Shown here: positions 1 through 9,025 of the stretch, one piece after another | How positions within the stretch are numbered: position 1 is the stretch's first letter | How the letters are laid out: every line of letters starts with the position of its first letter | Source: Mycolicibacterium moriokaense | Lineage (GTDB): Bacteria; Actinomycetota; Actinomycetes; Mycobacteriales; Mycobacteriaceae | Assembly: GCF_010726085.1 (NCBI RefSeq) | Contig: NZ_AP022560.1 | Coordinates: 4,836,001 to 4,900,000, forward strand | Direction: 5' to 3' | DNA: 64,000 nucleotides | The notes under the pieces: model-generated | The model's database searches: none | What the model saw: only the letters and a program-made list of their open reading frames with translations | Told to the model about the DNA's origin: nothing | Made by a program: the position numbers and the translations under genes

Positions 1-900
1 GACGTACCCCATTCCGCCGTGCAGCTGATGAGCGTCGAGGGTGACCTTCTTGATCTCGGCCGCCCGCATCCGCGCGATCGCGGTCTCCCGCGTCGCCGTG
101 CGGCCACGCCCGATCCAGAATGTGGCCGACTGCGCAGCGAGACGCGCTGCCGCCAGCGCGATGTGCATATCGGCGACGATATGCTGCGCGGCCTGGAACG
201 AGGCGATCGGTCGACCGAACTGCTCCCGCATCTTCGTGTAGTCGACGGTGCGGTCGATCACCGCCTCGCCGACACCGACCAGGTCCAGACAGTCCAGCGC
301 GACAATCGCGTTGGCCGTGCGCCGCAGCTGCTCGTCGTCGACCGGCACCGGCTCGTCGACCAGAACGTCGTCGAACCGGACGGTGAACACCGGAAAGCCG
401 CCCATGATGGGCAGGGCCTCGATGTCGATGCCGTTCGCCGCGGTGTCGACTGCGACGACGCCACCGTCGGTCGTCGTGATGATCACGTCGGCCCGGTCCG
501 CGTCGGCGACGTAGCGCACCTCGCCGCTCACCCGCCACGTGTCCTCGTCACGGCGCACACGGACGCGGGGCGTCGCATCCGCAGCGTCGCGCGGATTGAA
601 CAGCGCACAGGTTCCGCGTGCCTCACCGGACGTCAGCCGCGGCAGCCACGCCGACCCGACGCCGAGCCAGTCGACGGCCAGGGCGGCATACACCGTGCTC
701 TGCACCACCCTGGGGCACAGCGCCCGGCCCGCCTCCACACAGAAGACGCCGATATCGCCGAGGCTGCCGTCGACCACCAACCCGAGGACACCCGCCGACG
801 CCAGCGCTTTCCACTGCGCGTCCGGCTCGAGGTCGGCGGCGAGCACGCTGCGACACATCGCGGCGAGGTCGCGTTCGTCCTGCGAAGGAATCACCCGCAT
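1..900 (-). CDS. Acyl-CoA dehydrogenase, partial (C-terminus beyond window)
   Basis: Reading the minus strand from ATG at 900 gives an uninterrupted frame to the window edge, about 300 residues. It begins MRVIPSQDERDLAAM and contains acyl-CoA dehydrogenase hallmarks: a middle beta-domain (SGEVRYVADADRAD) and a C-terminal helical part with YTKMREQFGRPIASFQ and the final motif DAHQLHGGMGYV, where the family has its conserved QxxGG(x)G region. The start lies 3 nt after the TGA of the upstream dehydrogenase, so the two are co-transcribed and possibly translationally coupled. Paired ACAD genes of this kind often form heterotetramers (FadE pairs) that oxidise sterol side chains or other bulky acyl-CoAs; that role here is inference. 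The N-terminal helical domain is short, as in the smaller partner of such pairs. Confidence 0.88.
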   Translation of the reverse strand, partial: MRVIPSQDERDLAAMCRSVLAADLEPDAQWKALASAGVLGLVVDGSLGDIGVFCVEAGRALCPRVVQSTVYAALAVDWLGVGSAWLPRLTSGEARGTCALFNPRDAADATPRVRVRRDEDTWRVSGEVRYVADADRADVIITTTDGGVVAVDTAANGIDIEALPIMGGFPVFTVRFDDVLVDEPVPVDDEQLRRTANAIVALDCLDLVGVGEAVIDRTVDYTKMREQFGRPIASFQAAQHIVADMHIALAAARLAAQSATFWIGRGRTATRETAIARMRAAEIKKVTLDAHQLHGGMGYV

Positions 901-903
901 GCG

Positions 904-2055
904 TCACCGCCCGTACGACGGCATCCGGTGACCGCGTTGAGCGATCACGTCACGCAGCACTTCGTTGGTGCCTCCCCCGAAGCGCATGAGGGGCGAGACC
1001 CGGTAGAGGCGCTCGAAGAATCCGTCGAGCGGTGCCCCGGCGCTGCGGTGGGCGCGCAGGCCCTCGGGCCCGAGCAGGTCGATCGCGAGGTCGGCGATCC
1101 GCTGGCGCAGCTCGCTGGTGAAGATCTTCTCGACGCTGACCTCGACGGACGGGATGCGACCACTGTCGAGTATCGAGGCCGCTTCCAGGCCCATCAGCCG
1201 GGCAACCTCCACGTCGGCCTCGGCCTGGGCGAGCCGCCGCCTATAGGCCGGGCCGGGATCGGGAGCGAGCGCGGTCAGCTCATCGAGCGCCCGACGCAGG
1301 TCGCCGACGTTGATCAGCGCGCCGCGTTCCAGATCCAGCGCGCCGGTGATGTAGGTCCAGCCCATGTTGAGCTCGCCGATCAGGTTGGTGACGGGCACGC
1401 GCACGTCGCGGAAGAACGTCTCATTGGTGCGGTAGCCCGACCAGGCGTACAGCGGGTGGATCTCGATGCCCGGGGTGTCGATGGGGACCACGATCACCGA
1501 GATTCCGCGGTGCCGCGGTGCGTCCGGGTCCGTGCGCACGCACAACCACTCGTGGGTCGACCGCTGTGCCCCGCTGTTCCAGATCTTCGAGCCGTTGATC
1601 ACCCACTCATCGCCGTCGCGGACGGCGCGGGTGCGCAGGCTGGCCAGGTCGGTGCCCGCGTTGGGCTCCGAGTAGCCGAGCGCGAAGACGATCTCTCCCC
1701 TGGCGATCCCGGGCAGGAACTCCTTCTTGTTCTGCTCCGTGCCGTGGCGCATGATCATCGGCGCCACCGACGTCACCGTCAGATCCGGACCGGGTACGCC
1801 GGCGTACTCGAACTCGCTCATCAGCAGGTGCTGATGCATGGCGGTCAGCCCGAGACCGCCGTACTCCTTCGGCCAGTTCAGGCCGAACCAGCCCTTTTCG
1901 CCGATCTTGCGGCGGAACGCCGTCAGCTCGCCGCCCTGGTGTTCGAGGCCGTGCTCGGCCATCTCCGCCCGCAGCGCGGCGGTGACGTTCTCCTCGAGAA
2001 ACTGCCCTACCTCGGCTACCCAGGCTCGTTGCTCGTCGTCGAGCTCGAAGTCCAC
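904..2055 (-). CDS. Acyl-CoA dehydrogenase (FadE family)
   Basis: A 383-residue flavoprotein predicted to oxidise an acyl-CoA to the trans-2-enoyl-CoA using FAD. The GTG at 2055 is chosen because the recognisable N-terminus (VDFELDDEQRAWVAEV) begins there; the open frame extends further upstream only as antisense of the kinase gene. Visible family features are the substrate/FAD loop YSEPNAGTDLASLRTRA, the beta-domain INGSKIWNSGAQRSTHEW, and the C-terminal stretch FGGGTNEVLRDVIAQ near the end, which is typical of bacterial ACADs. It is first in a two-gene unit with the partial dehydrogenase, whose ATG follows 3 nt after this stop. A divergent promoter region of about 155 bp separates it from the Ser/Thr kinase. 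Substrate cannot be read from the sequence. Confidence 0.9.
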   Translation of the reverse strand: MDFELDDEQRAWVAEVGQFLEENVTAALRAEMAEHGLEHQGGELTAFRRKIGEKGWFGLNWPKEYGGLGLTAMHQHLLMSEFEYAGVPGPDLTVTSVAPMIMRHGTEQNKKEFLPGIARGEIVFALGYSEPNAGTDLASLRTRAVRDGDEWVINGSKIWNSGAQRSTHEWLCVRTDPDAPRHRGISVIVVPIDTPGIEIHPLYAWSGYRTNETFFRDVRVPVTNLIGELNMGWTYITGALDLERGALINVGDLRRALDELTALAPDPGPAYRRRLAQAEADVEVARLMGLEAASILDSGRIPSVEVSVEKIFTSELRQRIADLAIDLLGPEGLRAHRSAGAPLDGFFERLYRVSPLMRFGGGTNEVLRDVIAQRGHRMPSYGR

Positions 2056-2211
2056 GCAGGCGACACTATCGAGAAAGTGTGCACTCGGCGGGCGAACGCG
2101 CTGCGATTTCGGCGTGGCTAGTAACGCTGAACGCGACTGCGCACGCCGAAGCCGCAGGCTCGTCATCGGCATAGTTCGTCGCCCGGGGGCCGTGGTTTGT
2201 AGTCTTCGGGG

Positions 2212-4005
2212 ATGCCGTTCGAGAACGGCGAGGTCTTCGCCGGCTACGTGATCCAGCGGCTGCTGGGCACCGGTGGTTCGGGTGAGGTCTATCTCGCCCA
2301 GCACCCCCGGTTGCCTCGTCAGGATGCACTCAAGATCCTGACCAAGACCTCCGAGGTCGACGGTGAGTTTCGGGCACGGTTCAACCGCGAGGCGGAACTG
2401 GCCGCGACCCTCTGGCATCCCCACATCGTCAGCGTCCTCGATCGCGGTGAATTCGAGGGTCGGCTCTGGATCTCGATGGAGTACGTCGAGGGCACCGACG
2501 CCGGTCAGTTGATCCGCGAGACCTATCCCCGCGGCATGCCGGAGCAAGACGTCTTCGAGATCGTGACCGCGGTGGCCGATGCGCTCGACTTCGGTCATGA
2601 GCGCCGTCTGCTCCACCGGGACGTCAAACCGGAGAACATCCTCGTGACCGCCCCGAATGGGCACCGGCGCCGAGTCCTGTTGACGGATTTCGGGATCGCT
2701 CGCCGCATCGATGACGCCAGCAACCTCACCGATACCAACATCGCGCTGGGCACCATCAACTATGTAGCCCCCGAGCAGCTGCTGGGCCGGGCGCTGGATG
2801 GCAGGGCCGATCAATATGCTTTGGCCGCCACCACCTTTCACCTGCTGACCGGAAAACCTGTCTTCCAAGACTCGAATCCCGCCGTCATCATCAGCCACCA
2901 TCTGGGCACGACGGCGCCGCGGATATCGGAGCGCCGACCCGATCTGGCGTACCTCGACCCGGTGCTTGCGAAGGCGCTGTCCAAGGACCCCAACGAGCGA
3001 TACGCGACGTGCACGGACTTCGCGCGTGCGCTCACGGAGCGGGAGCGACGCGTGCAGGCCGCCGCGCAGGCGACGGGACCGATGCACGCCGCGGATGAGC
3101 GCCCGACCACGCAACGCCTGGAGCGTCTTGTCGTCCACGGCACCGCGCGCGGTGTGCAGCGCAGGGCGCTGGACAATCGAGATGCGATCGGGCTCTTGTC
3201 GTTTCACCTCGTGCCATATGAACCCGTCGCCGGCCGGGACGCGCCGGTGCCCGTCGAGATACAGACTCAGCTCGTCGCGGATCAGCTCGCCGACGGAGAC
3301 GAGGTCGAGGTCACCGGGACATGGGACGGCGACCGTCTCGACGCGGACACGATCGTCAACATCTCGGCCGGAGTCCGCCCCAAGCAGCGACGGGCTCCGC
3401 GGAAGCCCAAGCCGCGAAGGACCCTGCCGCCCCGCGCCGAGAAGACGCGCACACGCAGGTGGATCCCGATCGCCGCACTCGTCGCGGTGCTCGCGTTGAC
3501 GGCGGGCGCCGTGCTCTACTTCACCGACGGATTCGGCCTCTGGACCCGTCCGGGGCCGATCGTCAAGCCGGTGAGCGCGACCGTCTTCGCCCCCGGCGGC
3601 ACACCTGACAACCCGCAGGACGCCGGCCTGGCCATCGACGGCAACCCGGACACGGCATGGAAAACCGTCACCTACCGAGACGCCGACCCGTTCCCGAAAT
3701 TCATTGAGGGACAGGGTTTGTTGTTACATCTTTCCGAGCCGACGGCTTTGAGCGCCGTCACCATCGACTTGTCGAGCACCGGCACCGAGGTGCAGATCCG
3801 GTCCTCGCCCACCGAGAATCCCGCCACGTTGGCCGACACCACCGAGCTCACCCCCACCACCACGTTGGAGCCGGGCGAGAACCGCATCGAGGTGCACAAC
3901 CGGACCAAGACATCCAATGTGCTGGTGTGGATCTCGAAACTGGGCACGACAGACGGCCAGAGCCGCACGGAGATCTCAGAGATCACCCTGCAGGCGGCCA
4001 ACTGA
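2212..4005 (+). CDS. Membrane Ser/Thr protein kinase with OB-like and discoidin-like extracellular domains
   Basis: A 597-residue Hanks-type kinase. Residues 1-280 hold a glycine loop ([11 protein letters not shown]), catalytic Lys41 in [23 protein letters not shown] and APEQLL, so the kinase should be active. After it, about residues 300-380 form an OB-fold-like beta segment (VVHGTARG ... [19 protein letters not shown]), then a very basic juxtamembrane stretch, one membrane helix (about 417-438) and about 155 extracellular residues resembling a discoidin/carbohydrate-binding fold ([15 protein letters not shown] ... [11 protein letters not shown]). From memory this ectodomain resembles the C-terminal ectodomain of mycobacterial MurJ/MviN, so a cell-wall signal is a plausible ligand; that is inference. 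The ATG at 2212 has only a weak ribosome site. The downstream CheB gene converges on it. Confidence 0.9.
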   Translation: MPFENGEVFAGYVIQRLLGTGGSGEVYLAQHPRLPRQDALKILTKTSEVDGEFRARFNREAELAATLWHPHIVSVLDRGEFEGRLWISMEYVEGTDAGQLIRETYPRGMPEQDVFEIVTAVADALDFGHERRLLHRDVKPENILVTAPNGHRRRVLLTDFGIARRIDDASNLTDTNIALGTINYVAPEQLLGRALDGRADQYALAATTFHLLTGKPVFQDSNPAVIISHHLGTTAPRISERRPDLAYLDPVLAKALSKDPNERYATCTDFARALTERERRVQAAAQATGPMHAADERPTTQRLERLVVHGTARGVQRRALDNRDAIGLLSFHLVPYEPVAGRDAPVPVEIQTQLVADQLADGDEVEVTGTWDGDRLDADTIVNISAGVRPKQRRAPRKPKPRRTLPPRAEKTRTRRWIPIAALVAVLALTAGAVLYFTDGFGLWTRPGPIVKPVSATVFAPGGTPDNPQDAGLAIDGNPDTAWKTVTYRDADPFPKFIEGQGLLLHLSEPTALSAVTIDLSSTGTEVQIRSSPTENPATLADTTELTPTTTLEPGENRIEVHNRTKTSNVLVWISKLGTTDGQSRTEISEITLQAAN

Positions 4006-4019
4006 GTGCGCGCCCAACG

Positions 4020-4637
4020 TCACCCGTGCCCTGAGAGCCACCTCCCGATCCCGGGAGGATCCGCGACGTGGTCCGGTTCCACCAGGCGCATCGCCGCATT
4101 CACGGCCACCGGCGCCTGGCAGCTGTCGGGGTCCTGAAGCACGACCCGGCCCCCGGCCGCTTTCACCGCCTCGCAACCACGCGCACCGTCGTCGTTCGCG
4201 CAGGAGAGCAGAACGGCCGTCACCGAATTGACGAGGTGCGCTGCGCTGGAGAAGACGACATCAATCGAGGGTCGCGAATAGGCGACCGGCTCATCCAAGG
4301 TCAGGTGCGCGCGGACACCCGGCCTGGTCTCGTACTGTTCGATGGGTGTCTGCGGCTCGTTCGACGGAACTCGGTCGTTACCCAGCAGGAGGTGATAGCC
4401 CGCCGGCGACACCGTCACCGCGCCTAATGGACAGGCCCAGGGACTGGAGTTCGGTTCGTGGACCGGAATCGCGGTGTAATCCTGAAGCACCTCGACAAGT
4501 CCCGCATACTGCGGCGCGCGGTGCAGCACCACGCAAACCACACTCTCACCGATGTTTTCGAGCGTCTCGAAAATTCCCGTGCACGCCCCGATGCCGCCGG
4601 CGCTACCCCCGATGACGACGACGTCAGGGCCGGACAT
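4020..4637 (-). CDS. cheB: CheB-type protein-glutamate methylesterase domain protein
   Basis: 205 residues corresponding to the CheB catalytic domain alone, with no N-terminal receiver, whereas classical CheB is about 350 residues. The catalytic triad is recognisable: Ser in VVIGGSAGGIG, His in VCVVLHRAP, and Asp in LLSCANDDGARG. The family removes methyl groups from, or deamidates, chemoreceptor glutamates. It is last in the minus-strand operon GGDEF/EAL, hybrid kinase, CheR, CheB, and its ATG lies inside the end of cheR (14-nt overlap), so translation is coupled. With no receptor gene here and mycobacteria lacking flagella, the substrate is unknown. It may instead act with CheR on the hybrid kinase or serve a non-chemotactic stress pathway. 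Confidence 0.88.
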   Translation of the reverse strand: MSGPDVVVIGGSAGGIGACTGIFETLENIGESVVCVVLHRAPQYAGLVEVLQDYTAIPVHEPNSSPWACPLGAVTVSPAGYHLLLGNDRVPSNEPQTPIEQYETRPGVRAHLTLDEPVAYSRPSIDVVFSSAAHLVNSVTAVLLSCANDDGARGCEAVKAAGGRVVLQDPDSCQAPVAVNAAMRLVEPDHVADPPGIGRWLSGHG

Positions 4638-5493
4638 GCTCGTTCTGACCCCTGACGTAGATCCCGAGCCGACGCTCGACCGGGGTGAACAGTCGCTTGC
4701 CCTCCCCGGTGAGGCCTTCGCGCGGGCCGGTGACGAGATTGCCGAAGGGCGCTAGGCTTTCCCAGAACAGCCGCTCGACCCTGCGCTGCAGTGATTCTTC
4801 GAAATAGATGAAGACATTCCTGCACAGGATCAGGTGGAATTCGCCGAATGTGCTGTCGGTGGCGAGGTTATGCGAGAAGAACTCGAGACTCGACCGCAGA
4901 TGGGGGCTGAGGATGCACCGGCCGTACTTGGCGGTGTACCAGTCCGAAAACGGCCTTTCGCCGCCGCTGGCCTGATAGTTGCGGGTAGCACCCACCATGG
5001 CATCCGCCGGGTAGATCGCCGACGCCGCTACCCGCAGTGACCCATTGTCGATGTCCGTGGCGTAGATCGTCGTCCGATCCAACAGACCGGCCTCGTCCAA
5101 CAGGATCGCGGCCGAATAGGCTTCCTCACCCGTCGCACAGCCCGCGATCCAGACCCGTATGCGCGGGTAGGTGGCCAGCCTGGGCAACACGCCCGTACGG
5201 ATCTTGGCGAACACCAACGGGTCCCGGAACATTTCGGTGACATTCACCGTCATCGCCGACAGGAAAGCCGACAACAGCTCTGGCTCGCGCAGGACCCGGC
5301 CCTGCGCCTCGGAGATGGTGCCCAAATCGTGTCGTTCGACGAACGCCATCAGCCTGCGGTTCCTCGACGCGTCGCTGTAGTGGCGGAAGTCGTAGCCGAG
5401 ATGGTTGTACAGCGTGTAGAAGAACGCTTCCGCCTCAATGGCAGTCAACTCGTTGGAGCGAGCCGCTTCCGGCTTTTCGTCGGGCTTACTCAC
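4624..5493 (-). CDS. cheR: CheR-type protein-glutamate O-methyltransferase
   Basis: 289 residues, the normal length of CheR. An N-terminal helical domain (AEAFFYTLYNHLGYDFRHYS) precedes the SAM-binding Rossmann domain with RVWIAGCATGEEAYSAAILL and the later FHLILCRNVFIYFEES segment that is strongly conserved in CheR. It should transfer methyl groups from S-adenosylmethionine to glutamates of a partner protein. Its start overlaps the end of the hybrid histidine kinase gene by 8 nt and its end overlaps cheB, so all three are translated from one message. No methyl-accepting protein is in the window. In other bacteria CheB/CheR also occur beside or fused to sensor kinases, which fits this context better than flagellar chemotaxis. 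Confidence 0.9.
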   Translation of the reverse strand: MSKPDEKPEAARSNELTAIEAEAFFYTLYNHLGYDFRHYSDASRNRRLMAFVERHDLGTISEAQGRVLREPELLSAFLSAMTVNVTEMFRDPLVFAKIRTGVLPRLATYPRIRVWIAGCATGEEAYSAAILLDEAGLLDRTTIYATDIDNGSLRVAASAIYPADAMVGATRNYQASGGERPFSDWYTAKYGRCILSPHLRSSLEFFSHNLATDSTFGEFHLILCRNVFIYFEESLQRRVERLFWESLAPFGNLVTGPREGLTGEGKRLFTPVERRLGIYVRGQNEHVRP

Positions 5494-8400
5494 TGGTGCT
5501 TGAGACCCGCGGCCTGCCGGTCAGCCACACCCGGAGCACCGACGTGAGTTGATCCATGTCGACGGGTTTGGTGACGTAGTCGGAAGCGCCTGCGTCCAGG
5601 CACTTTTGGCGGTCACCCTTCATGGCCTTCGCGGTGAGCGCGACGATCGGAAGACTCTTCCAGTGGGACTCGGCCCGGATCCGGCGCATCGCCTCGTATC
5701 CGTCCATGACGGGCATCATGATGTCCATCAGCACCAGCCCGATCTCCGGGTGAGCGGCCAGGCTGTCGAGCCCCTCCTGCCCGTTGCGGGCTGGGATGAC
5801 CGTGATCCCATACCGCTTCAACAGGCTGCCGAGCGAGAAAACGTTTCGCACGTCGTCATCGACAAGCAACACGGTGGTGCCCTGCAGGGATTCGTCGATT
5901 CGGGTGGTGTTGGCGAGGATTTCGCGGGCCGAATCCGGCATGTCGGTCGCCACGCGATGGAGAAACAGTGCGGTCTCGTCCAGCAGTCGCTCCGGCGATC
6001 TGGCGTTCTTCAGAACGATCGCCGACGCCAACGCTTCGAGGCGCTCCGTTTCCGCCGCTGTCAGTTCACGGCCCGTGTGCACTATCACGGGCAGACTCTG
6101 CTGCTTGAGCTGATCCTTGATGCGGTCGATGAGGTCGATGCCGTCGATGTCGGGCAATCCGAGATCGAGAACCAGGCAGTCGTAGGACGTCGAGCCGGCC
6201 AGTTCATCCAGGACTTGCTGACCCGTACCGACGCAGGTGATCTCGATATCGTCGCTCTCGATCAACTGCTGAACGACCGCACGCTGATTCACGTCGTCCT
6301 CGGCGACAAGGACGTGTCGCGGCCCAGGCTTCAGGAAATCTGCGACGGTGGCGAACATTGACCGGAGCTCGGAGATGTCGCTCGGTTTCTGCAACGTCTG
6401 GATGGCGCCCATACGACGGCCACGCCCACCGTCGTCGGAACCGGAGACGACATTGACCGGAATATGGCGGGTGTCGAGATCGTGCTTGAGGACGTCGAGG
6501 ACCACCCAGCCGGCCATATCCGGCAGCCCGATGTCCAGGGTGATCGCCGCCGGCTGCCGTTGTTTCGCCAACGCCAACGCTTTTCGGCCGCTGCCGGTGG
6601 CGACGAAGTCGAACCCGGCCTCCGTCGCCAGGTCGGCCAGCAGACCGGCGAAGATCGGATCGTCCTCCACGATCAGCAGAACAGGTTTGGCGCCTGTCGG
6701 CCAGGTGACGTCCGAGATGTCGACGTCTTCGAAGCGGGTACCAAGACCCCCGGTGTCCGCCGAGACGGGCCCGGCATCCTCACCATCCGACTGACGCGAC
6801 ACCTCACCATTCGACCGACCGCCCTCACCGGTGGACACCGCCGTACCGGCCGGCACCGCGGAGCGGTCTCCCTCAGGCAGCGACGGCGCCTCGACCGGCA
6901 GATAGCAGGTGAATGTCGATCCCTGCCCCAGGGCACTGCGAACCGTGATCTCACCCCCGAGATTGCGGGCCAGTTCCCGGCTGATCGCCAGCCCCAGGCC
7001 GGTCCCGCCGTACTGCTTCGCGGTGCCGCGACCCGCCTGCTGGAACGACTCGAAGATCAGACTGTGGTCCTTCTCGTCGATGCCGATTCCGGTGTCCGCG
7101 ACGGCCAGGGTCAGATAGCCATCGCCAGGGTGGCCCTCCATGTCGCGCGCTCCGGACAGCTCGACCGTCACCGAACCCTCGTCGGTGAACTTGATCGCGT
7201 TCGCCACCAGGTTTTTCGCGATCTGCTTGACCCGCGTGTAGTCACTCATGACTTCCCGCGGCGCGGCGTCGGTCAGCACGACACTGAAGGCCACACCCTT
7301 GTTCTCGGCGATCGGGCGGAAGTTGCGGTTGAGAAAGCTGACCAGCTCCAACACATCGATCGGTTCGATCTCGAGGCGTATCGAACCGGATTCGACCTTG
7401 GCGAGGTCCAGTACTTCGTCGATGAGGTTCAGGAGGTCCTTGCCGGCGTGCTGGATCGTTTCCGCGAACTCCTTTTGCTTTTCGGTGAGCGGCTCATCGG
7501 AATCGGCAAGGAGGCTCGCCAGGATCAGGATGCTGTTCAGCGGGGTGCGCAGCTCGTGCGACATATTCGCCAAGAACTCCGACTTGTACCGTGACGACAC
7601 GGCCAGTTCCTCGGCCTTCTCTTCGAGAGTCTGGCTGAGGCGGTGCAATTCCTCGTTCTTGTACTCCAGGGAACGCGCCTGCGTCTCGAGTCGCTCCGAC
7701 GTGGCCCTGAGCTCTTCCTGCTGCGAGCGGAGTTCCTCGGTCGTCTCCTCGAGCTCGGCGTTCTGCGCCGACAATTGATCTTCACGCAGTGTCAGTTGCT
7801 CGTTCGTCGCTCGTAGCTCCTCCTCTTGAGCCTTCAGTTCCTCCGTCTGCGCCTGCGCCAGCTGCAGCAATTCCCGAGTCTTCTCCGCGGATTCGATCGC
7901 ACTGATGGCGACACCGGCTCCGAGCGCGATGCTCTCCACGAGTTCGATGTCATCCGGTGTGAACAAACGGAGGGCGGCGAGCTCGAGAACGCCGAGCACT
8001 TCGGATTCGAAGCTGATCGGGATCAGCATCAGCGATACGGACGCGGTCTTGCCCAGTCCCGACACGATCTCGACGTAGTCGTCGGGAGCGCCCACCACCT
8101 CAATCCTGTTGCCTTCCAGTGCACACTGGCCAACCAAGCCGTCACCCAGGTTGAACGAGGTGGGTAGGTCCTCGCGGCGGTGGAAGGCGTACGACGCCGT
8201 CAGGGCGAAGCGGCCGGGGTCGTCGGGCTGTCGGAGGTAGAGCGCTCCGTGCTTGGCGTCCAGCGCGTCCGCGGCGCCCTTCATGACGATCTTGGCTGCG
8301 GCAGCCACATCCGGTGCAGTCTGCACCTCGGTCATCAGGTTCGCCTGAATTTCCTTGGAGCGACGCGCCTTCTCGTCCCGTTGCGCCGCGCTGGTCACGG

Positions 8401-9019
8401 TGCGGTGAATGTTGCGGCTGGTGAAGAAGAGCAGCACCGCCAACGTCGCGACGATGACACTCGCCAATGTCCAGAGCAACGCACGGGTCGTCGCAATCGC
8501 CTGCCGCACCCGCAGACTGGCGACGTCGACCGTCTCGAGCGTGTCCTGCTCGATGCCTTCCAGTTGCTGCTCGAGCAGTGCCACCTGACTGCTGAGGTTT
8601 TCCGCGGAAGCCGCGGCATCTCCGGTCGTCGCGAAGTTTTGCATACCTGTCCGGTAGTCGGACTGAAAGCTGGCCCAGGTATTCAGCGCCTGCTGATATT
8701 GGATCCGCTGGTCGCTGTCGGTATCCCCCGCTGCGGCCGCCCGCAGCTCGGCTTGAATGGATTTGTCGAGTTCTTCTATCTCGGCGGCGTGTGCGGCACG
8801 TCGGCTCGGATGGTCGAACAGGAACTGGTGGTAGGTGGTCAGCAATGTCTCGAGGTTCCGCTGAATTTCCAGCACGTCGACCTGCGCGTTGCGCGCTGCG
8901 TTGCGCTCCTCGAAGAGGGTGTTGATCCGATTGGTCTGAATCGTGTAAAGCGTATTCCCCAAAATGACTGCGAGAAGTGCGGATCCGCACAAGAGGGCCA
9001 GTCTGGTCGCAAGCGTCAT
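5486..9019 (-). CDS. Hybrid sensor histidine kinase with GAF and three receiver domains
   Basis: 1177 residues. Two membrane helices (about 4-26 and 176-205) flank an extracytoplasmic helical sensor resembling CHASE3. A GAF domain (about 236-380) follows, then a long Glu/Gln-rich coiled coil (about 380-480), a HisKA domain with phospho-acceptor His near 487 (FLANMSHELRTPLNS), an HATPase domain (FTDEGSVTVEL, YGGTGLGLAIS) and three receivers whose phosphorylatable Asp lie near 826 (TLDIGLPD), 950 (VLDLGLPD) and 1098 (LMDIMMPVMDG). Three receivers in tandem suggest phosphate storage or branching. The gene starts 6 nt after the GGDEF/EAL gene and overlaps cheR. No separate DNA-binding regulator is present, so output may go to the c-di-GMP enzyme next door, whose own receiver could accept phosphate. 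The signal sensed is unknown. Confidence 0.92.
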   Translation of the reverse strand: MTLATRLALLCGSALLAVILGNTLYTIQTNRINTLFEERNAARNAQVDVLEIQRNLETLLTTYHQFLFDHPSRRAAHAAEIEELDKSIQAELRAAAAGDTDSDQRIQYQQALNTWASFQSDYRTGMQNFATTGDAAASAENLSSQVALLEQQLEGIEQDTLETVDVASLRVRQAIATTRALLWTLASVIVATLAVLLFFTSRNIHRTVTSAAQRDEKARRSKEIQANLMTEVQTAPDVAAAAKIVMKGAADALDAKHGALYLRQPDDPGRFALTASYAFHRREDLPTSFNLGDGLVGQCALEGNRIEVVGAPDDYVEIVSGLGKTASVSLMLIPISFESEVLGVLELAALRLFTPDDIELVESIALGAGVAISAIESAEKTRELLQLAQAQTEELKAQEEELRATNEQLTLREDQLSAQNAELEETTEELRSQQEELRATSERLETQARSLEYKNEELHRLSQTLEEKAEELAVSSRYKSEFLANMSHELRTPLNSILILASLLADSDEPLTEKQKEFAETIQHAGKDLLNLIDEVLDLAKVESGSIRLEIEPIDVLELVSFLNRNFRPIAENKGVAFSVVLTDAAPREVMSDYTRVKQIAKNLVANAIKFTDEGSVTVELSGARDMEGHPGDGYLTLAVADTGIGIDEKDHSLIFESFQQAGRGTAKQYGGTGLGLAISRELARNLGGEITVRSALGQGSTFTCYLPVEAPSLPEGDRSAVPAGTAVSTGEGGRSNGEVSRQSDGEDAGPVSADTGGLGTRFEDVDISDVTWPTGAKPVLLIVEDDPIFAGLLADLATEAGFDFVATGSGRKALALAKQRQPAAITLDIGLPDMAGWVVLDVLKHDLDTRHIPVNVVSGSDDGGRGRRMGAIQTLQKPSDISELRSMFATVADFLKPGPRHVLVAEDDVNQRAVVQQLIESDDIEITCVGTGQQVLDELAGSTSYDCLVLDLGLPDIDGIDLIDRIKDQLKQQSLPVIVHTGRELTAAETERLEALASAIVLKNARSPERLLDETALFLHRVATDMPDSAREILANTTRIDESLQGTTVLLVDDDVRNVFSLGSLLKRYGITVIPARNGQEGLDSLAAHPEIGLVLMDIMMPVMDGYEAMRRIRAESHWKSLPIVALTAKAMKGDRQKCLDAGASDYVTKPVDMDQLTSVLRVWLTGRPRVSSTSE

Positions 9020-9025
9020 GTCACC

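Noticed and set aside
19..2121. 700-codon open frame on the plus strand
   Set aside because: It is antisense to two clear acyl-CoA dehydrogenases; its composition (Arg/His/Asp-rich) is typical of a GC-rich shadow frame.
2056..3207. Upstream extension of the acyl-CoA dehydrogenase frame
   Set aside because: The extension is antisense to the Ser/Thr kinase and shows no dehydrogenase features; GTG 2055 is the sensible start.
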